DNA from: Shewanella denitrificans OS217
GTDB lineage: Bacteria; Pseudomonadota; Gammaproteobacteria; Enterobacterales; Shewanellaceae
Reading direction: 5' to 3'
Length of the DNA stretch: 64,000 nt
Assembly (NCBI RefSeq): GCF_000013765.1
Contig: NC_007954.1
Location: 2,790,001 to 2,854,000, forward strand
A program made the position numbers and the translations under genes. A model generated the notes under the pieces. It had not been told where the DNA came from and made no database searches. It was given only the letters and a program-made list of their open reading frames with translations. Within the stretch, counting starts at the first letter, position 1; the number at the start of each line of letters is the position of its first letter. Below, one piece after another: positions 36,478-43,695 of this stretch.

Positions 36478-37994
36478 ATGCTTGTCTCTGTGTCTTCATC
36501 CGCTGCTTCACTTATTTGCTCACATAACTGAGGTTCATTAAGTTGCGCTAACTGAGCACAAGATGATGAAAGCGGCAACTCTGCCGAGCTCATTGGCGCA
36601 GTCTCAAACTCCGGCTCAGTGTTAAGCGCAGCTCGCTGAGTTAAACTTAATGAAGCGTCGTTGATTGTGGTATTTTTTTCAATATTATCAACTAACTTGT
36701 AAGCCACCCACAGGCCGACAATCCCAAACAACACGGATCCTATCGCCTGGCCTATCAGTACACCGAACACCCCGCCGTATTGAGCACCGAAGTACACAAA
36801 AGGTATGGTGCCTAAGGTGGCTTTGCCCACATTAAATAGCGTGGAATACTTGGCTTTGCCCAGATTATTAAACGAGGCATTGGCGACAAATAAAATGCCG
36901 GCAAAGATAAAAAATATCGCCATGTATTGGCAATAGAAAAGGATCAATGCCGCACCATCGCCTTGCATATCGAATGCACTAATAATGAAGTCCTTAATTA
37001 AGAACAAGACTAGAGACATCACTAACACATAGCAGATGCAAAACTGTATCGCCTTGGTTAGGCTGTCGCGCACCCTATCGAATGACTGAGCCCCAAAATT
37101 TTGACCCACTATGGGGCCTATGGCACCGGAAAGCGCGAAAACCATGCCAAAAGTGACCGGGATTAACCGCCCTAATACCGCCCAACCGGCCACGTAACTG
37201 TCACCATAGTCGGCAATCGCCCGTGTGACCACAGCATTACCTATCGGTGTGGCAACATTGGTCATCATGGCAGGTAAAGCAATGGCAAAAATGGTCGGTA
37301 AATCGGCTCTTAATGTCGTTAAGTTGATGTCACTGGTGAGTTTATGCTTAACCATCACCCCGTGGGCCGAAATGATAAGCACAGTTAAGCGCGCCAATAC
37401 AGAAGCCAGTGCTGCGCCTTCGATGCCCATGGCGAATAGGAAAATAAAAATAGGGTCTAGTACCGCGTTTACGCCGCCACCCGCTAAGGTCGACATCATA
37501 GAGAGCTTAGCATCCCCTACTGCCCGTAAAGCCCCGCCGAGGGCCATTGCAAGGCAAATCAAAGGTAACGAAGGGATAAGTATGTACAAGTAGCCTTGAG
37601 CCAACTCAGCCGTGTGGCCACTGGCACCAACTAAGGCCAAGAGTTCAGGGATGAACAAGCCCACGAGCAGCGCCACTAATACACTGATGGCAAAGCTCAC
37701 TATGGCGCAATTCAATAATAATCGTTTTGCCAAAGCCACATCTTTTGCGCCAATGGCTTTAGACACTAATGCGCCCAAAGCGATGGATAATCCTATGCCG
37801 ATGGAGGTAGTGAAAAAAGAGATGGTGCCCGCATAACCTACAGCGGCGGCAAGCTCTTGCTCACCCAATAAGCTCAGGAAGAAAATATCCAGTAAATCCA
37901 CTAAAAAAATCGCCGAAATACCGATAGCCGCCGTCGAGCTCATGACCCAAATATGGCGAAAAATACTGCCTTCTACAAATTTAGCGCTTGTCAT
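36465..37994 (-). CDS. MATE family efflux transporter
   Basis: A 509-residue, 12-helix antiporter that should export organic cations or drugs using Na+ or H+ gradients. Typical motifs: VDLLDIFFLSLLGEQELAAA in helix 1, ALGALVSKAIGAKD, and in the second half PIGNAVVTRAIADYG and GPIVGQNFGAQ. A C-terminal cytoplasmic tail of about 60 Ser/Glu-rich residues is unusual. It is monocistronic; AAGGT precedes the ATG. Confidence 0.92.
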   Translation of the reverse strand: MTSAKFVEGSIFRHIWVMSSTAAIGISAIFLVDLLDIFFLSLLGEQELAAAVGYAGTISFFTTSIGIGLSIALGALVSKAIGAKDVALAKRLLLNCAIVSFAISVLVALLVGLFIPELLALVGASGHTAELAQGYLYILIPSLPLICLAMALGGALRAVGDAKLSMMSTLAGGGVNAVLDPIFIFLFAMGIEGAALASVLARLTVLIISAHGVMVKHKLTSDINLTTLRADLPTIFAIALPAMMTNVATPIGNAVVTRAIADYGDSYVAGWAVLGRLIPVTFGMVFALSGAIGPIVGQNFGAQSFDRVRDSLTKAIQFCICYVLVMSLVLFLIKDFIISAFDMQGDGAALILFYCQYMAIFFIFAGILFVANASFNNLGKAKYSTLFNVGKATLGTIPFVYFGAQYGGVFGVLIGQAIGSVLFGIVGLWVAYKLVDNIEKNTTINDASLSLTQRAALNTEPEFETAPMSSAELPLSSSCAQLAQLNEPQLCEQISEAADEDTETSIKKA

Positions 37995-38031
37995 TGAATA
38001 CCTTGAAAATTCTTAATACACCAGCAAAGGA

Positions 38032-38862
38032 TCACAAGGTTTCCAATTCACTGCCGCATTGAGTGCAAAATTTAGCTTCATTATCGTGACCTGTTTTACC
38101 ACAGTTACTGCATTTTCTTAAGTCGCGCATTTTAACCATTTCATGGGAAATTTCAGCGGTTAATATTCCCGTAGGAATGGCGATGATCGAATAGCCTATC
38201 AGCATGGTCAAGGCGGCAATTCCCTGCCCTAATGGTGTCTGAGGGGTAATATCCCCATAGCCGACTGTAGTAATAGTGACCACAGTCCAATACATGGACT
38301 TAGGGATAGATGTGAAACCATTGTGTGGCCCTTCGATCACATACATCACCACACTTAGCACCATGATGATAAGGCTGACCGAAAAGAAAAACAGAAACAC
38401 TTTGCGGCTCGACTGCATCATGGCTTTCAGTAATAAATTGCCTTCAGCCAGATAACGTAGCAACTTAAGTACCCTGAATATACGAAATAATCTGAGCACC
38501 CTAATGGCTAAGGCAGCATTGGCCCCAGGGATGAACAAGCCCAAATAACTGGGTAGAATTGAAATAAAATCCACCAAACCATAAAAACTTTTGGCGTATG
38601 AGAAGCGATTTTCAGAGCAATACAAGCGCAAACTGTATTCTAAGGTGAATAGCACAGTAAAAAACCACTCACCAATGCGGATAAGGCCACCATACTCTTG
38701 GTGAACACTGTCTATGGTATCAATGAATATCAGTGACACGCTCAGCAAAATACAGACGATTAGACTGATATCAAAATACCGACCCCAGCGGGTTTCAGTA
38801 CCAAAGATGATGGCCCTTAAGTGCTGTCTTGTGTCTGCCGTTGATGCTAATTCGGGCTTCAT
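38032..38862 (-). CDS. voltage-gated potassium channel with C-terminal zinc ribbon
   Basis: A 276-residue Kv-type six-helix channel. Helix S4 carries regularly spaced arginines (IRVLRLFRIFRVLKLLRYL); the selectivity filter is TTITTVGYGDITP. The last 30 residues contain CSNCGKTGHDNEAKFCTQCG, a four-cysteine zinc ribbon joined to the S6 end. That places a metal-binding module on the cytoplasmic side and suggests gating or assembly control. Confidence 0.92.
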   Translation of the reverse strand: MKPELASTADTRQHLRAIIFGTETRWGRYFDISLIVCILLSVSLIFIDTIDSVHQEYGGLIRIGEWFFTVLFTLEYSLRLYCSENRFSYAKSFYGLVDFISILPSYLGLFIPGANAALAIRVLRLFRIFRVLKLLRYLAEGNLLLKAMMQSSRKVFLFFFSVSLIIMVLSVVMYVIEGPHNGFTSIPKSMYWTVVTITTVGYGDITPQTPLGQGIAALTMLIGYSIIAIPTGILTAEISHEMVKMRDLRKCSNCGKTGHDNEAKFCTQCGSELETL

Positions 38863-39060
38863 ACTCGTTCCTTTGCAGTCATATTGTTATTTTCGCCTGT
38901 TCAAGCCGCGAATACGGCGGTATTGACGATTAAAAATCTTGCTAAGCTATTCTACATTAACAATGAACTAAGGTATTATCAGCCCTCTATAAGATAACAA
39001 TAATAATGTCGTGCCAAGTTACTGCTTAGGACAAGGTACGTTATATCAGTGGGAGTGTTC

Positions 39061-39606
39061 ATGGGTGTTGCTAAGGTTTCAGTGCAAGTGTCTGCGCTGC
39101 TGTTATCCGTTTCATTGTTAGTCGTACTCGCATCATCACAAGTGCAAGCATCATCGAACCAACATTTTATCACTAAAACCAGTAAGGTAGACTTAGTTGT
39201 CGTCAATAAGTCGGCGTCAAGAATGTCTATCATACGTGATGGAAAGACAATTAAAAGTTATCTTATCGCCATGGGTGATGCCCCTAATGGCCACAAACTC
39301 AAAGAGGGCGATCAACGTACCCCTCAGGGACGCTATTTCCTCGACTACAAAAAATCTGACAGCGCCTTTTATAAATCCATTCATATCTCCTACCCCAATG
39401 AAGAAGACAAACTCAGAGCGGATGCCCTAGGTATAAGCCCTGGCGGCATGATAATGATCCACGGCGAAAATCCAAAATCGACCTTGCCCCCAGAAGAGGC
39501 GCAAAAATACAATTGGACCAATGGCTGTATTGCGGTTACTAACAAAGAAATGGATGAATTGTGGCGCATGATAGAACCCGGCACGCCTATTGAAATCTGG
39601 CCATAA
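39061..39606 (+). CDS. L,D-transpeptidase (YkuD family), exported
   Basis: 181 residues. The signal peptide runs to about VQASSNQ; the YkuD domain has IHGENPK and the catalytic NWTNGCIAVTN with the active Cys. It should form or edit 3-3 peptidoglycan cross-links, or attach proteins, in the periplasm. The ATG at 39061 is preferred to the GTG at 39049 because GGGAG lies 5 nt upstream. Its neighbours are unrelated. Confidence 0.88.
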   Translation: MGVAKVSVQVSALLLSVSLLVVLASSQVQASSNQHFITKTSKVDLVVVNKSASRMSIIRDGKTIKSYLIAMGDAPNGHKLKEGDQRTPQGRYFLDYKKSDSAFYKSIHISYPNEEDKLRADALGISPGGMIMIHGENPKSTLPPEEAQKYNWTNGCIAVTNKEMDELWRMIEPGTPIEIWP

Positions 39607-39658
39607 AACATATCAATTCAGTTTATTGAAGTAGAAATCACAGAAAAAGTCGCACTAT

Positions 39659-40222
39659 ATGAGCATTACATTTGAGCACCTAAACAGCAGTTGGAATGAA
39701 TTTAGCCAACAAATTTTAGGCTTTATCGATACACTGGGCTTAAGTCAGGCCGAACTTGAGTGCGATCATGTCGCACTTAGAGTCAACAGCCTAGAAACGG
39801 CGCAGCAATTAGAACAAGCCTTCTGTCAGCAGGGCCAAATCATCTCTAAAAACATCATTAATGGTCGCCCCATAGTGATCATCGCTTTAGATAAGCCTTT
39901 GATCTTAGGCGAGCATGCCATTGATTGCGTGGAGCTGCCCTATCCTTCCGATAAGGTCTATCCAAATGAAGGTTGGGAGCATGTGGAGTTAGTCTTTAAT
40001 TGCGAGGCCAAAAGCTGTGATGAGCTCGCCTTAGCGCTCACCAGCCGCTTTTCAAGCCTCAATAAAATCCTAGCGGGTGACAGCAATATTGAGGTAAAGA
40101 TGAGCTCACCTAAAGGGGATAAAGAGCGACTCGCTAATCCAACCATCGCCTTTAAACGAGATAATATTTGCGTAAAACTGCATACCCATCATATTAGGGC
40201 CATCATAGCTAGCGAGCAATAA
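39659..40222 (+). CDS. yecM: YecM family protein (VOC-fold)
   Basis: 187 residues, closely resembling E. coli YecM: CDHVALRVNS, KNIINGRPI, VELPYPSDKVYPNEGWEHVE, VKMSSPKGDKERLANPTIAF and a terminal ASEQ. The fold is related to isomerases and oxygenases, and the H/E residues suggest a metal site. The function is unproven. Confidence 0.88.
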   Translation: MSITFEHLNSSWNEFSQQILGFIDTLGLSQAELECDHVALRVNSLETAQQLEQAFCQQGQIISKNIINGRPIVIIALDKPLILGEHAIDCVELPYPSDKVYPNEGWEHVELVFNCEAKSCDELALALTSRFSSLNKILAGDSNIEVKMSSPKGDKERLANPTIAFKRDNICVKLHTHHIRAIIASEQ

Positions 40223-40259
40223 TGGCCCTGTGGGCCTGCCTTTGGGAGTATTAACAGAT

Positions 40260-41111
40260 TTAGTTCGCTTTAGCCTTTTTTTGAGCCGCTAACACACTTT
40301 CCATAGGGGGCACTATGCTGACGGGATCGAGGCGCATATGGAACCAATTAAGTCGCCAATCTAAGTGTGGTCCAGTGACTCGCCCTGTGGCGCCGACTTC
40401 TGCCACAGCTTGTCCCTGTTTTACCTTATCGCCTGGCTTTACATAGAGTTTGCTCAAATGAAGAAAACTCGAACTGACGCCATAGCCATGATCTATGATC
40501 ATGGTGCCACCTGAATAGAACATATCGGCAACCGCTAAGGAAATCTCGCCGTCAGCAGGCGCCACCACCACAGTCCCCGTGGGCGCTGCGACATCCACCC
40601 CAAAATGTGGGTTACCCGGCTCATCATTGTATATACGCTGACTGCCATAAACCCCTGAGATTCTACCGGTTAACGGCCAAATGAACTCACTTAAAAATGC
40701 TTGGCTCTCGGTAAATCTGTCCCTTGCAGCCTGTGTTTGTTTAGCGTCTTGCGCGGCCCGTGCCACCGCCTTAGGATCGGGCTTCATTATGCTGTTGCTT
40801 ATGCCTTTCACGCTTTGAATTTGATATTTTCTGGCACTGATCTTAAGGGGTTTAATTTCAGTTAGCCCGTCGGGATAAATTAACGCTAAGCGTTGCTCGG
40901 GTTTAGCATCGCGATCAAACCCTATGGCAAATTGACCATTAGGAGTCACCTTAACCGCTTGGGCGTTTAATTTAACTTGAGTGCCGCTTGGCACTTGACC
41001 TCTCACCAAGGCGCCTTGTTCAAATTTACCCTGTAAGCTGACTTGTGCTGCACTGCTGGCACTAAAACATAAGCCCAAAAACACACTAAAAAACATCTTT
41101 TTTATCATCAT
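40260..41111 (-). CDS. M23 family metallopeptidase, periplasmic
   Basis: 283 residues. Signal peptide MMIKKMFFSVFLGLCFSASS with cleavage near SAAQ, a beta-rich N-terminal domain, then the peptidase M23 (LytM) domain: NPHFGVDVAAPTGT with metal His and Asp, and GRVTGPHLDWRLNW with the last metal His (HLDW). It should cleave peptidoglycan stem peptides or regulate amidases. GGGAG precedes the start codon. Confidence 0.9.
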   Translation of the reverse strand: MMIKKMFFSVFLGLCFSASSAAQVSLQGKFEQGALVRGQVPSGTQVKLNAQAVKVTPNGQFAIGFDRDAKPEQRLALIYPDGLTEIKPLKISARKYQIQSVKGISNSIMKPDPKAVARAAQDAKQTQAARDRFTESQAFLSEFIWPLTGRISGVYGSQRIYNDEPGNPHFGVDVAAPTGTVVVAPADGEISLAVADMFYSGGTMIIDHGYGVSSSFLHLSKLYVKPGDKVKQGQAVAEVGATGRVTGPHLDWRLNWFHMRLDPVSIVPPMESVLAAQKKAKAN

Positions 41112-41136
41112 CTTCTCCCTTTATTGAAATGCAAAT

Positions 41137-41176
41137 AGCAAAAAAGCTTTCTTCTCAAATTGAGCAAGAAAGCTTT
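41137..41176 (-). terminator. terminator of the pterin-synthase-like gene
   Basis: An 11-bp arm AAAGCTTTCTT/AAGAAAGCTTT with an inner CTCAA/TTGAG stem, followed on the minus strand by TTTTTTGC, 20 nt after the stop. Confidence 0.88.
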
Positions 41177-41196
41177 AACATTAAAACAGACGACAG

Positions 41197-42084
41197 TTAA
41201 GCGTCTCGCTGCACACCTTTTTGAGCTATGGCCCCTTTACCTATGCCTTCATAAGCAATCACTTTGAAATGGCTATCAGGAACTTTATTGGCCAATGTGT
41301 TGGCCATAAATTCTGCCAATAATTCTACCGTTGTGTCATGGGGAATGATCTCACACAGGCCTTTAGGCATAGCCAATTGGAAGTCACCCTGAGGGGCTAT
41401 ATAGTGAAAACCATAATGCGTTTCATCGTTAGCATGACTCTGCTGAGAGAGTTCAAGATCTGTGACATCCACAAGATCTTCTTCTGTGCCAAGATAAATA
41501 TCGTGCCAACGTTCGGCCCAATATTCATCCCACTTAGGCTCTGCTACGCCATTCTCGAACACAGTAATTGGGCTTCTATGGCCATGTGCGATACGTTGGC
41601 AATTACCATCATGCTTTCTAAGTCCATGACTGTAATGATAATAAGGCGTATCTAGCACTTCGTTACGCAGGGTCAAATTGATGCCTTGAACATTGTCTGG
41701 CAAGGCTTCTCTTAAGGCTTTTTGCAAGAAAGAGTTCACACTATCGAAATCAATCACTTCGGTAGGAATAAGCGCAAACGCTTGGGATGGACAGGCTAAA
41801 TGAATGTCACCTTTTTGGCAGGAAAAATCCATCCATACTCTGTCTCCTTGTTGCTGCCAACGTACTTCACTGCAGGCAGTTGGGATCAATAAACGGTGAT
41901 CGGCGACATCGTCTATGGTGTTTTTAATGGTCCGTTTTACTTTGGCAAAATCTAACACCATGTTTTGATCGTCAAGTCCGCCTTCAAGCATCACATCGAC
42001 AATCCAACTCTCTCCGACCATGCCACGAATTGGGCATAAATAAGAGAAATCAATAACAGTTAAATCTTTAACGAACAATTGCAT
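41197..42084 (-). CDS. 6-pyruvoyl-tetrahydropterin synthase/QueD-like protein with two domains
   Basis: 295 residues. The N-terminal half shows LDFAKVKRTIKNTIDDVADH, the usual PTPS segment ending in a dimer-interface histidine. The second half contains SHGLRKHDGNCQRIAHGHRS, with His residues that fit the zinc site and a Cys that fits the catalytic position, and PHDTTVELLAEFMAN. A two-domain form is longer than standard QueD (about 120 residues). A role in pterin or queuosine-precursor chemistry is inferred; the substrate is unknown. Confidence 0.8.
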   Translation of the reverse strand: MQLFVKDLTVIDFSYLCPIRGMVGESWIVDVMLEGGLDDQNMVLDFAKVKRTIKNTIDDVADHRLLIPTACSEVRWQQQGDRVWMDFSCQKGDIHLACPSQAFALIPTEVIDFDSVNSFLQKALREALPDNVQGINLTLRNEVLDTPYYHYSHGLRKHDGNCQRIAHGHRSPITVFENGVAEPKWDEYWAERWHDIYLGTEEDLVDVTDLELSQQSHANDETHYGFHYIAPQGDFQLAMPKGLCEIIPHDTTVELLAEFMANTLANKVPDSHFKVIAYEGIGKGAIAQKGVQRDA

Positions 42085-42454
42085 TTACGCTCCCAGGCAG
42101 AAAAACAGTCTACCTCGTTTATTAGCTCCCGAATAGCAATGGCTAGTGGGAAAGACACTTAGCCGTACATTCTAAACAATTGCATGCTATTGAGCGAGTA
42201 TTGAAATTAGGCTTCAGGGTGGAAACACATAAATCTCATGACATTCATCCCCGAATAGATAAAGAAAGCCGCCGAATAAAAAGACTCATCTAGGTTAGAT
42301 GAAATAAAATAAAGCGCTGATAAAAAAATTAAATTCTAATTTTCAATAACCTATCATGATGCCCAAATCAATATGGGTGTGCTGTGATGGCTAACGCTTA
42401 ACCAGTTCTGTGACTTGGCATCTTTGCAGAAATATTTTCAATAATCCGAAAAAA
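42085..42454. other. gene-free stretch between the pterin gene and the small RNA
   Basis: No supported ORF. TCATCTA-GGT-TAGATGA (42286-42302) is followed on the minus strand by GTCTTTTTATT and could act as a back-up terminator. Confidence 0.5.
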
Positions 42455-42488
42455 ACCAAAAAGAAAGGCCACGAAATAATTCGTGGCC
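42455..42488 (-). terminator. intrinsic terminator of the CsrB-type RNA
   Basis: On the minus strand GGCCACGAA-TTATT-TCGTGGCC is followed by TTTCTTTTTGGTTTTTTT. Confidence 0.92.
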
Positions 42489-42928
42489 TCTTATTCTTTG
42501 TTAAGCAATCCTGCTATTCTTGTGCTCCCTGCACCGTCCATGCGTCTAACTTGCATCCTTGGCACCTGTCCTTAGCATCCTTGTGTTCCCTGTATCATCT
42601 AAGATACCGTCCTTTATCTCAGCAATTCCTTTACTGAGCCTGCTCTGTCCTTAAGCGTGTCCTATATCATCCATGACAATCTTAATCCTTAAGTGAGACA
42701 TCATGTCTTCACTGGCCTTCCTTTGCATCCCCTGACGTTAAGTCTTCCTTGGGGCTATCCGTTTTCGTCCTTGTACTCAATCATCCTGATCAAGTGACTC
42801 TACCTTGAGTCGTCCTACTTTTTACTCTACCTTGAGTATGCTCTGCCTTGAGCCCTTCCTATTTCCGTTCATCCTGTTCCTTGGATGTGTTAATCATATG
42901 CCAGCTTCCTCCTAGGGAACATGCACCT
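42455..42928 (-). ncRNA. csrB: CsrB-type small regulatory RNA
   Basis: Read on the minus strand, this AT-moderate stretch without ORFs carries about 25 GGA motifs in roughly 440 nt, many as AAGGA, CAGGATG or AAGGATG. That is the hallmark of CsrB/CsrC/RsmZ RNAs, which sequester the translational regulator CsrA. Several local hairpins place G-rich motifs in loops, such as GACTCAAGGTAGAGTC (42796-42811), ACTCAAGGTAGAGT, and GCTCAAGGCAGAGC. It ends in a strong intrinsic terminator and starts just after an AT-rich promoter-like region with a GacA/UvrY box 140 nt further up. The exact 5' end is an estimate. Confidence 0.85.
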
Positions 42929-42935
42929 AAAAAAG

Positions 42936-42965
42936 ATATTATGAAAATAAACACAAAAAAAGTAA
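42936..42965 (-). promoter_or_regulatory. candidate promoter of the CsrB-type RNA
   Basis: On the minus strand TAATAT (42941-42936) is a good -10 element, with a weak -35-like TTACTT 18 nt upstream. The weak -35 would fit activator dependence. Confidence 0.5.
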
Positions 42966-43066
42966 CTTATTAACCATGAATCATAAAATAATAAAGGAAA
43001 ATTAATGACTTAGTTATTAACACTATAAGTTTGGCTGCAAACAATAGCGCCAATGCTCACAAATCG

Positions 43067-43084
43067 TGTAAGAGATCTCGCACA
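43067..43084. promoter_or_regulatory. GacA/UvrY (SirA) upstream activating box
   Basis: TGTAAG-AGATCT-CGCACA fits the TGTAAG-N6-CTTACA consensus at 10 of 12 fixed positions. It lies about 140 nt upstream of the predicted csrB start, the distance typical of GacA-activated csrB/rsm genes. Confidence 0.75.
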
Positions 43085-43203
43085 CGCTAACGGCTAAACA
43101 CCTCGAGTGAATTTTTATCGCCACTTGAATTTAAAACAATTGAATGAAATGCGAGCAAGAAGTTGTCCAATAAACAACCACACATCAGTTAATTACTGGC
43201 AAC

Positions 43204-43230
43204 AAAAAAGCCCAAGCAAGGCTTGAGCTT
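43204..43230 (-). terminator. terminator after ybaB
   Basis: Stem AAGCTCAAGC/GCTTGGGCTT around a short loop, followed by TTTTTTG on the minus strand, about 50 nt after the ybaB stop. In E. coli recR occupies this position; it is absent here. Confidence 0.85.
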
Positions 43231-43279
43231 CTTTATCACAATTGCAGTTCACATAAACCGCAACCCCATCACGCACGAC

Positions 43280-43612
43280 TTAGAACGGCATTTTCATACC
43301 TGGTGGTAATTGCATGCCACCAGTAACTTCAGCCATTTTATTCTTTTGATTTTCTTCAATACGACGTGATGCATCATTACAGGCAGCAGCAATCAAGTCT
43401 TCGAGCATTTCTTTGTCGTCTTCCATCAGGCTAGGATCGATTTCGACTTTACGAACTGAATGCGAACCTGTCATGGTGACTTTAACAAGGCCAGCGCCGG
43501 CTTCGCCAGTGATTTCCATGCGGGCAATTTCTTCCTGCATTTTAGCCATTTTATCCTGCATCATTTGGGCTTGTTTCATCAAGTTGCCCATTCCGCCTTT
43601 TCCACCAAACAT
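43280..43612 (-). CDS. ybaB: YbaB/EbfC family nucleoid-associated protein
   Basis: 110 residues. [20 protein letters not shown] is the family N-terminus, followed by [20 protein letters not shown] and [20 protein letters not shown]. The dimeric DNA-binding protein is thought to shape the nucleoid and aid recombination. It lies 83 bp downstream of dnaX, the conserved order. Confidence 0.95.
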
Positions 43613-43695
43613 AATCGTCTCTCTCTAATTAAGGGGTTAGCCTGTCGCCAAAGTGGCGCTAATCTTACTAAAATAAATCAAATAGGCAATCCGCG

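Noticed and set aside
42410..42637. A 75-codon plus-strand frame
   Set aside because: It overlaps the csrB-type RNA and its terminator on the opposite strand, has no ribosome binding site and no recognisable similarity.
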